From contig OU342820.1 in the NCBI GenBank assembly GCA_910591455.2, positions 18,686,845 through 18,750,844 on the forward strand: a stretch of 64,000 nt of DNA. The letters are read 5' to 3'. A program made the translations under genes and the position numbers. Numbering within the stretch: the first letter of the stretch is position 1; every line of letters begins with the position of its first letter. The DNA comes from Pholis gunnellus (lineage: Eukaryota; Chordata; Actinopteri; Perciformes; Pholidae). Below the pieces are notes generated by a model. It was not told the DNA's origin and searched no databases. It saw only the letters and a program-made list of their open reading frames with translations. Shown here one piece after another: positions 1 to 11,100 of this stretch.

Positions 1-80
1 GCATAATCTTTCAAATTGTGTGTGCATTTGTATACTTCTCATTGTTTTTGATTCCTTTTTTTATTTTTCTCTAAAGTCAG

Positions 81-185
81 GTTTGGTCCTCCAGCTTTGG
101 AGCCGACCATGTGCCGGAGAGCCTGTTCTATTGGCACAAGCTGACCTTTAATGGTCACGCCTGCAACCCTGAACTGGATCAGCAG
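81..185 (+). CDS. Probable internal coding exon of an unrecognised gene
   Basis: A strong polypyrimidine tract ends in AG at 79-80, then 105 bases (35 codons) are open in one frame, followed by CAG and a GTATTA donor at 186. Both splice phases would be 0. The peptide starts VWSSSFGADHVPES and continues LFYWHKLTFNGHACN. It is rich in aromatic residues, with one cysteine and one NGH, and reads like real protein rather than chance ORF. I do not recognise the family. The frame stays open past the donor until a TGA at about 268, so a terminal exon is an alternative. No partner exon is visible downstream, so the rest of the gene is outside the window, or the next exon is too short to see. What is seen is the splice frame and the composition; that it is a gene is inference. 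Confidence 0.45.
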
Positions 186-611
186 GTATTATTAAAACAC
201 AAGAGAAATACAGAAAAGAGACTGAAAGTGTTTTTAAATGCAGGTCTTTTGTTCGAGTGAGATCCAGTTTAAAGTATCAAGCGATTCCATAGATCGCGAG
301 CCCCCCAACTTAGTCCCCTGGTTCAGGACCACTGACAAAAAGGATAAATCCGCCTCCTGGTAGGTGTCCCCTGGATTAGCACCAGCTTGAACACACATCA
401 ACTGTATGTAGGGCGCGCCTGACTAACTGGACTGTATCCAGACCAATCTAACTCTTATCTCTTTCCGTCACCTGGCAACACTGAGCCAAACATTGAATAA
501 TCAAGTTGGTTATTAACCGTTTCAGTGAACTATGGGTTTTCATCCAGCTACCAGTACAGAGTGAAGTACTTAATATTAAATGAAAGTAGTGATATCAAAG
601 GGAACATTTCG
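186..611. other. Non-coding stretch after the first exon
   Basis: AT-rich sequence with no supported exon. It would be intron if the exon at 81-185 is real. No repeat is recognised apart from common fish-like intronic sequence. Confidence 0.4.
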
Positions 612-1123
612 TTAACCCTTACATACTGTTCATATTGAATGCCTTCACAGTACGGTTCGGGTCAATTTTGACCCAGACCGAGAATTCCCTCATAGTAAGT
701 GTCTATACCAAATTTTAAACCACAGATCTATTTAGAATGTCTAAATAGCCTATGTCTCATTAATACATGTATGATTAATCCTCATTAAATGTTTCAGAGA
801 GCAGGGAGAGTGTATTTCTTAAGTTTTACAACATTCGTTTTTGGAGAAAAACATCTACTGTTACACATTATCACGTCCTGTTTTACATAAGACATAAAAA
901 CATAAAAGCCATAATGACTTAAATATATTGTATTGAATTTGAAAATGCCATGAACATTCTGGAACTGTTGGAATTTATAATATAACCATGTTTAATCATT
1001 GCAACCATTAAACGCTGTCTATATCATAAGACATCATAATTATCAATATTAATTCAACATTTACCACTTAGAACACAAAACATTACGTAATAAAATGCTT
1101 ATTATAAACTAGTCAATAATCAG

Positions 1124-1231
1124 TCAGTGATCAGAGTTTTCTTCCACGTTGTCTTCCTGCTCTGACACGTCGACCTCCTCATCCTGGAAGAACAGATCGA
1201 GGGCCTGTTGCACACTAAATCTTGCTGCCAT
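1124..1231 (-). pseudogene. N-terminal fragment of a piggyBac-like transposase
   Basis: Read on the minus strand from the ATG at 1229-1231, the frame gives MAARFSVQQALDLFF followed by an acidic stretch (QDEEVDVSEQEDNVEE), then NSDH and a stop about 35 codons in. A short basic start, a helix and then an acidic low-complexity segment is the typical N-terminus of vertebrate and fish piggyBac transposases. The DDD catalytic core and the C-terminal zinc finger are absent, so this cannot be an active enzyme. The N-terminal stub abuts AT-rich sequence, which fits an internal deletion derivative. Possible but unproven: the stub might be expressed as a tiny peptide. Confidence 0.55.
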
Positions 1232-1280
1232 GATGTCAGTCACTGAAATGGCAGCTCAGGCACCTTTTATAATGTTATGA

Positions 1281-1308
1281 CCCCCCCCCCACCACCACCA
1301 CCACCACC
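1281..1308. repeat. C-run followed by (ACC)n
   Basis: Ten C residues are followed by repeated ACC triplets. The tract produces a poly-tryptophan reading frame on the minus strand, which is an artefact. Confidence 0.9.
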
Positions 1309-1896
1309 CTCCCAACCCAAATTGATTCAAATGTGTTACTTTGTAGATTATTTGGTAATATTGCAGGTGCAGGTGCTTGTGCTTGCAGGTGCAGATCGTA
1401 TGTCTGTTACAAGGCACCCTCTGACCTCTGGATGACCTCTGTTCCCTTTGTGCACCATGATCACTCCTGTGCTGTCTTACTATTTCACTGTTTCGAGGCT
1501 CCCCCCATGCCCCTCCAAAGACCAGCAGGTGTCTGTCCTGCGGGAACCTGGGCAAATGTTGGAACACAGACAGTTCTCGCGACAGTGTCGAGGTCCCCCT
1601 TGAACTCTCCACACACAGACATGGCCTGTACAGTTTCACAGTTTCAAGATTCCCTAAAACCACAATTCTCCTTGATTTGACCCACACTGGTAGATCTAAA
1701 ATCCATCTCAATAGATACGGGTCAAAATTGACCCAAAACAGCCTCAGTGTACAAAAATGTGTAGCACCTGTACAAAAGTACATTTTAAAATATTTAAATT
1801 TTTGTGTATTTTGGGTCACTTTTAGGAAAAGTCATCAAATTCCAGACCAGAAGAATGATGTTTAGGGTATTTTTACTGCTGTCAAAGGTCAAAACA

Positions 1897-1910
1897 GGTC
1901 AAATTTGACC
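1897..1910. repeat. 14-bp perfect palindrome GGTCAAATTTGACC
   Basis: Perfect dyad of the same GGTCAA/TTGACC type as the piggyBac subterminal repeats at 659 and 1719. It may belong to a second, nested piggyBac end, though no CCCT-TTAA terminus is seen beside it. Confidence 0.5.
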
Positions 1911-4402
1911 CTAACAGCAAAAAAGAGATGTTTAATAATTCTCCCAACTATAAGAAGCTGTAGAAACACAAGACATAATGTCCAAATACTAAAAGTAAAG
2001 CTAAGCCTAATAGGTAGGACTGATTATGAACAAACTATTATGAATATGTGATGCACATACTTTATCACTTATCGCGCCGTTCCTCTGAAGTTAACCTAGC
2101 GGGTTAGCGCTGCAGCATTGGTAGCTCCATGGTGACCTAGTCCTACCAGCTTTGTGATGCTGTAGAAGCGGACCAAAGATAGCTGGTTAACTCACTAATG
2201 ACTTACAAATAATTGGGTACAGGCTTGACCATTATAACTGCGGAGAACACTCAACAGAAAGACAATACACAGTAACTAGGGAGATCAAAACAACTTTAAA
2301 GCACTATTGACACAACTAAGGAAATATTTATCTTGGGACACTTATTTTATTCCCCCTCTAAGTGATGCAAAACGGTATCATGGAATGACTTTACTTGTGG
2401 TGCATTTGTGGTTGTTACACGCAATGCTTAGCTCCTCCCAATACATAATGAGGTGTACTTACCCGGGAGGTGGTTTTATTTGTTTTGCGGGCGTTATTCT
2501 CCGGAGCAAATACGAGTTATTTTCTCTCCCACAAGCCAGATCGTGCGCATGTTTCTACGGCGACATTTGTGACATTTGGTCTGCTGTTGTGCTCGTGCTG
2601 TTTGCCTGGCACAGTTTGATATTATGCTGTGTGTTAAGGAGTGGGAGTGCAACTGTAACGGGAGCCATTAGACCCACATTGAATGCCCACTCGCAGCATC
2701 AGCAATAGCCTGTGTGTATGTGTGTGTCTCCCCTCGACCAGCAGGACCCAGTGGGGAACCACAGCGGAGTGATGGGCCTCCTAAGACCACTTAAAAACAC
2801 AAACCCACAATCACACTGACACACACATCCGGGCGCACACAGTGACCTAATTAGAGCTGACAGCAGAGGAGAGAGAGAGCTTATGAAAAGAGGGTGAGGA
2901 AAAGGCAAAGAAAATAATAAAAATGGATTGCGCAGAGAAGCTAGATAGAAAAAGCAGAGGTGGAGCAGAGAGAGTGATTAAGGAGCAAATGCGCTCTTTA
3001 AAGTTTTAAAGTGAAGTGTTGGCAGAATGGTGACCTGCTTCCTCAGTCCCTTCCCTCTTGTAAAATGGATGATGCGTAGGGAATTACCCCTTTCATAAAT
3101 GTGCGCTTAAAAACTCAGGTCTACTTGTCATCTTAATTTTGTGAGGCGGGATAGTAAGTAAGACGTTTTCTGCCTTTGTCTGTCCCTTGGTGATGAAGGT
3201 CCATATTGTCGGTGCACCCTTCTGTGCTGATATGTTGGCTCACGTCATTCTTACCCTACAGGCTTTGCAAAGGGCATGGCCACTGTCCTGGTGACTTGTA
3301 GGTATAAATAAAAACTTTTCTCTGCTCAAATTTTCAGATTTCAGATTTTCTTGAGGCGCTATGCCGTCCTGCCCCGCCATTTTGACAACAGCTAAGCTAA
3401 CAGCTATGTTAAGTTAGCTGGCCCCTCTGCCTGCCTGAGCCATTGATGTATAAAAAGAATTAGATGCAGCGTTGGAGGCCGGGCCCCATTGTTTCCCATG
3501 AAGGCACCTTCATTTATAAGAAATCTCTATTGCTCTGGCATCTGCCCGCCCTCTTGATGTTTGGCAGCCAAATTCAAATCATAAATGTTAATGACCTGAC
3601 TAATGATTGATGAATCTTTTGAAAGTTCTAAAAACAGTTGGCAGCACCAGTGATAACGTATTGGACCGTAAATGTGTCATAGTACAAGGGTGACATAACA
3701 GTCTTTTTGTTGGTCCAAAGGGGAAAAATAATTTTTAGCGGCACTTGTAAATCCATGATAAGATGATGAATTTACCTGCTGCCTCCACTAAAATATACCC
3801 TACGAAAAATAAGACAACACAACCTACTTATTTTTACATGCATATAAACAAGTAGTAGTAGTAGAAGCAGCATTAAAACTATATACACTATATGACAGCA
3901 GACTTGCTAAGATCCTCAACCTGGAGACAACATTAACACAGAGCCCTGCTGTCAGTGACTGTTGGTGCTAAACAAGACTAAAAAAGTCTTTTTAGTCAAA
4001 CTTACTTTGTCACGATGCTTGCATCATCTGCCATTCAAGTCAGTTTTAATAATGTGTATTTTAGGAAGATAGAAACAGCTTCCTTTCTGAAGAAGACTCA
4101 TTATTCTGCATCATGCATCATATAATCTTCATATATACGTCAGTGAAATGCCATGTGAAGCCAGTCAAGTTGTCAGTGTGGACTTATGTAAATACTTGTG
4201 CATGTTTTTTAGGGGAAAGTAGTGTTGCTGTTACTGTCTGTTCTTGTATTTTTGTTAGTAAGCAGTGCCATCATGTGTCTGTTTAAGTCTGTACTGTAGT
4301 ATATCACTTAGATCATATATGTTTAAGTGAGCTCCAAAATCTTCTGAAAAGTAGTATTTTTAGTTTAGGATTTTCTTCACATCAACGGAAATTCTCCCTA
4401 AC

Positions 4403-4403
<1 letters not shown>
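1911..4403. other. Non-coding interval between the piggyBac remnant and the (CA)n tract
   Basis: No supported exon. A 133-codon open frame at 2307-2708 lacks splice context, domain resemblance or composition bias and is treated as chance. Short (AG)n and AGT repeats occur (2869-2880, 3851-3865). Confidence 0.5.

Positions 4404-4492
<89 letters not shown>
4404..4492. repeat. (CA)n microsatellite, about 89 bp
   Basis: Uninterrupted CA dinucleotides, about 600 bp upstream of the NLR coding start. Confidence 0.98.
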
Positions 4493-4493
<1 letters not shown>

Positions 4494-4876
4494 GGGTCCG
4501 CCCACCAAATGTTTGGCTTCCTGTGTTTTCACCCACAGACGCTGAAGATACAACACAGTCTTGTTTCCTGCTGCAGCTTACATCGGGTAAAACAACGCAT
4601 TTTAATCTATCTATGCCTGTTTGTGTGTGTGTGTGGAAAGATAGATGCTTTATTACAAATGTTTTCTTCTACATTGTTTTAGAGTTGTTGAGTATAAAGA
4701 ATATAGATCAAACTAACGCTGCTTTTACTTGCAAAACGAAACAAGTTTGCTAATGTGTCCTTGCAGAAAATACGAAAAAATATATTCTGAAACTGTAACA
4801 AATCAAACACATTTTTGACCCAATGATTATCAAATTGATAATTACCACAAGATGGATGTGGTTCAGAAGCGTGCCT

Positions 4877-4894
4877 TTACTTTTACTTTCAAAG
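4877..4894 (-). promoter_or_regulatory. ISRE/IRF-like motif upstream of the NLR gene
   Basis: The minus strand reads CCTTTGAAAGTAAAAGTAAA, close to the interferon-response core GAAANNGAAA with one mismatch. It lies about 210 bp upstream of the start codon at 5108. The position is plausible for an immune gene, but the transcription start is unknown and such A-rich motifs are common by chance. Confidence 0.25.
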
Positions 4895-5044
4895 GCAGTG
4901 ACGTCTATTGTAAAGCAACAACATAATGAAAGATGGTTTAGTTTGTCTGAGGACAGTGATGTTTAAAGCGGAGCATGGTATTGGTCCAAAGACAACTTGT
5001 TGATATTTAAATACTTTCCAAATGGCAGATTCACTGAGCTAACA

Positions 5045-5068
5045 ATGAAGAAACAGCATCCTCGGTAA
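5045..5068 (+). promoter_or_regulatory. Possible upstream mini-ORF in the NLR leader
   Basis: ATG AAG AAA CAG CAT CCT CGG TAA ends 39 bases before the main ATG. If transcription starts upstream of 5045, this seven-codon uORF could dampen translation. The GTAAGC at 5065 also resembles a splice donor, but its phase does not fit exon 2. Whether this stretch is transcribed is unknown. Confidence 0.25.
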
Positions 5069-5107
5069 GCCAATGCTCTGCACTCAGGCGGGGGAAAATA
5101 CAGGAAA

Positions 5108-5156
5108 ATGAGTGGGACAAACCTCACTGAAACAGACGGTCCTGAAGAGGAGAAAG
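5108..5156 (+). CDS. NLR exon 1: acidic leader
   Basis: ATG plus 16 codons (MSGTNLTETDGPEEEK) and one base, then a consensus donor GTGAGT at 5157. The exon carries a short acidic leader ahead of the CARD. The frame runs open through intron 1, so a start further downstream is not required. Confidence 0.7.
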
Positions 5157-8100
5157 GTGAGTTCAAGTTCATAGTCTATGGCGGCAATCTTGATTTGACT
5201 TGGTGCCAATCACAACAACATGCACATGCTTTAGAGGCCATTCATCACGTGTTTGTTATCTTTTTAGAAGAAGCCGACTGGGTGGACAAAAAACGGGCTA
5301 AGCTCATCCAGGATGTAACTTTAGTGATGCCAATAGCGGATGAGATGCTTCAGCGGAACATAATGCATAAAGAGATGTACGACAACATCTGGGTAGCCCA
5401 GACCAGCCAGGACCAGATGAGAAAGCTCTACAGTACTCTCACATCTGTAAAAGCCAAATCTGCTTTCTATAGAATCCTCCATAAAATTCATCCAGTGATA
5501 TGTGAAAGTAAGTGAGGTCTTTTTGGTCTAAAATATGATGATAATGTAATCTTTGTAATGGTTAGTTTAGTAATACACCTACTTGTGCAAACATGTCAGC
5601 TACTACTCAGCCATACAACATTGATCCAGCCATATTCCGCCTATTTATGAGCATAGCTTGTAGATAAAAGTTGCAATTTTAATACAAATTAATAAGATGT
5701 TCAAATATAAGTTCAAATGCTGAAAAAATTGCTTCATCAAACATCACTGCACTCTTTCATTGCAGCAGAAGATGTCGTCAAAAAAGTAATCAAAGAGCAC
5801 AAAGAATATATGAGGGAAAAGTTCAGTTATGAGTTTGAAGGCACTGAAGATGAGCATGAGAATATACAATCATTGGACAAAATTTACACAGAACTTCACA
5901 TTGTACAAGGAGAGAGTGAACGTGTCAATTTAGAACATGAGATCCAGGAGATCGAAGATAAGGCGAGGTGTCAAACAGCCGAGGACATTAAAATCAACTG
6001 CAATGACATCTTTAAAAGTACACCAGAAGATAACGTGTCATCCAGGCATGACAGAAGGAACGTGAAAGCTATCAGGACCGTGATGACAAAGGGAATTGCC
6101 GGCATTGGAAAAACTGTCTCCGTGAAGAAGTTCATCCTCGACTGGGCAGATGGGACAGCCAATCAGGACTTGGACTTCATCTTTGTGCTACCGTTCAGGG
6201 AGCTAAACCTGGTCAGTGATCAGCATAGCCTTGAGTCACTTGTGAGAGAATTCCATCCAAAGCTTAAAGACGTGGCAGTTGACAGAATATTTGAAAATCA
6301 CAACGTTTTGTTCACTTTTGATGGTCTCGATGAAAGCCGGCTTAAACTGGATTTCGGTAAAACCGAATTATTGACGGATGCCACGAAGAAATCGTCAGTG
6401 GACACTCTGGTGACCAACCTCATCAGGAAGAACCTTCTTCCCTGTGCTCTTGTCTGGATAACTTCCAGACCAGGACACATTCAGCGCATCCCTCACCAAC
6501 TTGTACAGAAGTGGACTGAAGTCAGAGGATTCAACGATCCACAAAAACAACAGTACTTCAGGAACAGAGTTGAGGACAAAGCAGTTGCTGAAAGAATAAT
6601 TGACAGCATCACGATGTCCCGGAGCTTATACATCATGTGTCACATACCTATCTTCTGCTGGATTGCGGCAAAAGTTCTCGTGTATTTGCTGCTAAAAATG
6701 GACAGAACTAAAGATGAAGACATAACGATACCCACATCGCTTACTGAGATGTACACACACTTCCTTTGCATTCAAATGCAGGTAACTACCAAAAAGTACG
6801 ACAACCAGTCCGAGGTAGACATAGAGGACATCGTCAAATCAAATGAAGAATTCATTTTTAGATTAGGCAGATTGGCATTTGAACACCTGATTGAAGGAAA
6901 GATCATATTTACTAACAAAGATCTGGAAAAATATGGCATCGACATACACAAAGCTGGACTTCGCAGTGGGTTGTGCACAGAGATACTCAAAAAAGAAAGC
7001 GTGTTCAACAGAAAGAAACTCTACTGCTTTGTGCATCTGACAGTTCACGAGTACTTTGCTGCTCTCTATGTGTACCGCAGCTTTGCAAGTAAAAAGATAG
7101 ATTCCCCACTCCTCAAAGAATTCCTGCTCAAAGGATCAGAGGAAGGGCTCAAGTCTATCTTGGATGCAGATCCAGTTGATTTGCCTTTGCCTGAGCTGAT
7201 GGAAATTGCAATAGCTAATTCAGCACCGCGAAAGACAGGAGAACTGGACATGTTCCTCAGGTTCCTTATTGGCATGTCCCTACAATCAACACAAGAACTG
7301 CTTCAAGGCTTGATTCAGCAGGAAGAGAACCACTCTGAAGCTGTTAAAGAAATTAGGACAAGTCTTTTAGAAATAGATTTAATGGACTGCTCACCTGAGA
7401 GATGTCTGAACCTTGTTCACTGCCTGATCGAGATGAAAGACAATTCCCTGCATGAAACCGTGCACAAGTATCTAAAACCAGACCACAATCCAGAAACACA
7501 GCTCTCCCCTGTTCAGTGCTCAGCTCTGGCCGACTCAATTCTGATGTCAAATACGCCTCTAGATGAGTTCAACCTGATGAAGTACAGACCATCTGCTAAA
7601 TGTGCTTACAGGCTTGTCCCGGCCGTGAGGAACAGCAGAAAAGCAAGGTGGGTTGGTTACTTCTATTGTGGTATATCTGTATTGCATGCAATCATTTTGT
7701 CACTAGACAATTTGAGCTGAGATTTGAGCTGGCAGGTTTTTTTAATAAAGCACACAGAATGCATCCCTGTATAGTGGCAAATGAATAGCATGCGTCTAAA
7801 ACTTTATCTGGTCTTGATTCTTTTTTTAATTTCTACAGAATCTCTGGCATGTCGCTTGATGTTTGGGTTTGTGAAACAATCTCCTCAGCTCTTCGAATGC
7901 CAAACTCCGTGCTAACTGAACTGCACCTGATAAATAATTTCGTTGATGACAGAGGTGCAGAGATCCTGATTGATGGACTGCTAAACTCTCAGTGTAAACT
8001 AGAAGCTCTGAGGTTAGTAAAACTATTGTTCTTATTCTAATTATTTTGTGATACTATTTGTCTTTTCTCTTTTAGTACCTTCTAGATATGTATTTGTAGA

Positions 8101-11100
8101 AGCAGTGAAGTACATAAAACAATAGATCATTTTGTCATTGTTCTATATAACTTTTTTTTTAATTCTCATTTTCTTTGTAGCTTCTCAGGTATGGTAGGAT
8201 CACACTCAGTGAATATGGCATCAGCTATCAAGTCATTCATCTCAAATCTAAGGGAACTGGAGCTGAGTGGAAACACACTGAGAGATTCCTTATACTCTTT
8301 GCTTTCTGTTGGGCTAGAAAGCGCTAAACTGGAGAAGCTCAGGTCAGTCTCAGGGCTATTCCCAAAAACATTGAAGTATGAATACAAGGTACATGTAAAT
8401 TCTTGGCTATGTCCTATGGCAGAAATGATGCATTTGTTCAATAAAGACATTATCCACACCATAGGAACAGCTGTCCTGCTAAAACAGTCATGTTGTTTTT
8501 GTATGAATACTTCTTGATAGATCATTGTTGTTGAAGCTATATTACTGTAAGCAATATTTACCATATTGACACTGAATCAAATATCTGTGCAATGTAAAAT
8601 TGTTTGCTAAACACCTCACAGCATACTTTTATGCAACTGCTGTCAGTGTGCTTTGAATCATAAGTCAGTTTGGTCCAGCTAGAAAGTATATGTTTCTAAA
8701 TGTAATGCTATTTCTTATCATCTCTGTACCAAAAGACTCAACAGAAATCCTGGTATTAGAAGAATCTGTGAGGAGTTGATGACGGCTTTCACATCCAACC
8801 CATGTTACCTGCGAGAGCTGGAACTGAGTTACACCAGTTTTGAAGACTCAGAAATGGAGATCCTCTCTCCTGGGCTGATGAGCACAAACTGTTCTCTGAA
8901 AGTGTTGAGGTGAAAGATTACATTACGTTGCACATCAAGCCTCAATGACAGCTGCATTATCATGCAAATCCCCAAATCCAAATCCAATAGATATTAGGAA
9001 GTATATGTTAATGGGAAGAATTATGTCTGACAAGGTGAATATTAAGTAGAACAAACATAAACTCATATCATTAAGCCAGAAAAACTAAATTGTATACAGA
9101 TAATTGATAAATGTGCTACACTCAAGTCAAGGTTTTCATCTGTATTTTTAAATAGCCATTTAAGCAATTAAATGATATTCCTTCATTTGTCTTTCAGTCT
9201 CAGTCACAACAAGCTCACTGAGAAAGGCTGTGAGATGCTGGCCTCAGCATTCAGCTCCAAAACCTCCCACCTGACAGAGCTGGACCTGAGCTACAATGAC
9301 CTGCAGGACTCAGGAGTGATGGCGCTCTGTACTGCACTGAAGATCCCAAACCATTTGAAAACGCTAAGGTCAGTGGAATGAATAGCTCTGTTTCACTGGT
9401 GGACTCGGTAAATATAACCTCTTGGTACCCTTATGTCTGAATGAAGCGCCGCAAAAGTGACCTTCAAGAAGAGACATCATGATGAAGTGCCCTCGAGGGT
9501 GCCTTTCCAGTGGAGAAAACATTATGAAGTACCCTCTTTTATGCCCCTGCTGTTGCTAAAACATGATAAAGTTCCCTCGAGGGTGCCTTTGAGAAAACAT
9601 GATCAAGCGCCCTCTTGGATTCTCCTGCGGTAGATTCAACATAATGCAGTGCCCTCCTGGGTGTCCTACCAGTGGAGAAAACATGATGAAGTGCCCTCAT
9701 TGGTGCCCTTAAATGGAGAAAACATGATGAAGTGCCATAAAGGCTTTTTATAACCCCTGCCCCTCTGACAGCCCGAGTCCGTCACTGCTCTTATTCACTT
9801 TGACTCTGCTAATTGATGTGTCTGGATTGAGCCTTTTGTAACACGTCAACACAACAGTGTCTTTAATACAATTGAGTTCTAGACGTTCATGGATATAGTG
9901 CTCAGCTTTGAAACTCTTTGAAAGAGTGGTGTTGATTCAGGGCATTTTGGAGGTTGTGCTGCATTTTGTCCACCATGTACATCTCGAGGATGGAGTACAT
10001 GTAGCGTGTGTGAGAACGAGTTTCTCAAATGTATTTCTAAAAATATTTGCCATGTTAAGGGTACAACATCTTTTCTGCTCCTTCTTTTGCTTTGCCTCCT
10101 GCTCTTAAAGTGTCACATTGTGTGATGTGTGGTGCTACACGTCAAGTCTATAGGGAGAGCCATATAAATGACTAATCTAATGTGTGTCATGTTAACAAGT
10201 GAAAACTGCTGCTGATAAGGGCATGTAACACGAGCCTAAAATGTCAGTTGCCTGATTTCTGTAGGCTGTCATTCTGTAAAGTGACAGAAGATGGATGTGC
10301 CGCCCTAGCCTCGGCTCTGAGGTCTGACCACTGCAGCCTCAGGGAGCTGGACCTGAGCTTTAATCACCTGGCAGATCAAGGAGTCAAGCTGCTGACTGAA
10401 ATACAGAAGGATTCACGCTACAGTCTGGAGAAACTCAAGTATGCTCAAACACTCACTTCTATCATTACTCCAAGATCTTTTTTTAAGATTCCCTTTATTT
10501 GAGGTCGATTTGAAGTGCATGTGTGACAATATTGTTGACATTGTCACCTTCTGTCCGTCTGTTTCCCATCAGTGTGGACCAAAACGAAGAGTTCTGGTTT
10601 GACCTGAAGCTCCTGAGACAGTGTAAGAATGTGATTATTGTAATGAAATGCTAAAGCTGTGATGTTGTAACATGAATGTATCATATGTGGATACGAGGAT
10701 ATCATGTTAATATTATTGTGTGTTTAGTAAGTGATAGCGTACAAAAAAGTGTCAGGCACAAACTCCAGGTCTCTACCAGCCCTCAGGGGACAACTCTTCT
10801 GGTTGCAAAAATAAGTCAGATTGTATAGAAGTCTATGAGAAAATGACTCTACTTCTCACTTAATTTATCACATCAGCAGACATTGTGAACATGGGTTTAT
10901 GGTCTAAATCTCTAGTTTCAAGTCTTTTTCATTACAGAACGATGTTCATTTAGTAAATAATGGTAATTTAGAGTGACATAGGCCATAAAGCAGGGTATGC
11001 TTCAGGGCGGGGCTACCTTGTGATTGACAGGTTGCTACCACAGCGTTTTCCTTTCTGGGATTTGTCAGTGTTGTCATCTTACCACTTTAACTCTATCACA

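Larger units (their letters stand above)
612..1734 (-). mobile_element. Internally deleted piggyBac-type DNA transposon remnant
   Basis: The left boundary is TTAA followed by CCCT (612-619), the target site and terminal bases typical of piggyBac elements. About 40 bases inside it is GGGTCAATTTTGACCC (659-674). Its exact reverse complement, GGGTCAAAATTGACCC, lies at 1719-1734, as expected of inverted subterminal repeats in fish piggyBac families. Between them, on the minus strand, is the start of a transposase-like reading frame (1143-1231). A clean right end (AGGG-TTAA) was not found, so the right limit is only the inner repeat. The element appears non-autonomous, having lost nearly all of the transposase including the catalytic DDD region. 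The family call rests on terminal bases and N-terminal protein resemblance recalled from known families, not on a search. Confidence 0.55.

Noticed and set aside
1256..1819. 187-codon minus-strand frame ending in poly-Trp
   Set aside because: Runs through the (ACC)n tract and piggyBac flank; no splice or domain support.
2307..2708. 133-codon plus-strand frame
   Set aside because: Hydrophobic but without a topogenic pattern, promoter or splice evidence.
5064..5070. Splice donor-like G/GTAAGC before the NLR start
   Set aside because: Joining it to exon 2 gives the wrong phase, and the nearest acceptor leaves an intron of about 25 bp, too short.
5108..5515. Reading exon 1, intron 1 and exon 2 as one uninterrupted exon
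   Set aside because: Strong GTGAGT and TTTTTAG sites flank the insert, and the CARD starts right after the acceptor; kept only as a possible retained-intron isoform.
7648..7788. Continuation of the NACHT exon reading frame past 7647 to a stop at 7720
   Set aside because: The tail is intron-like and the LRR exon at 7839 joins in phase from the GTGGGT donor.
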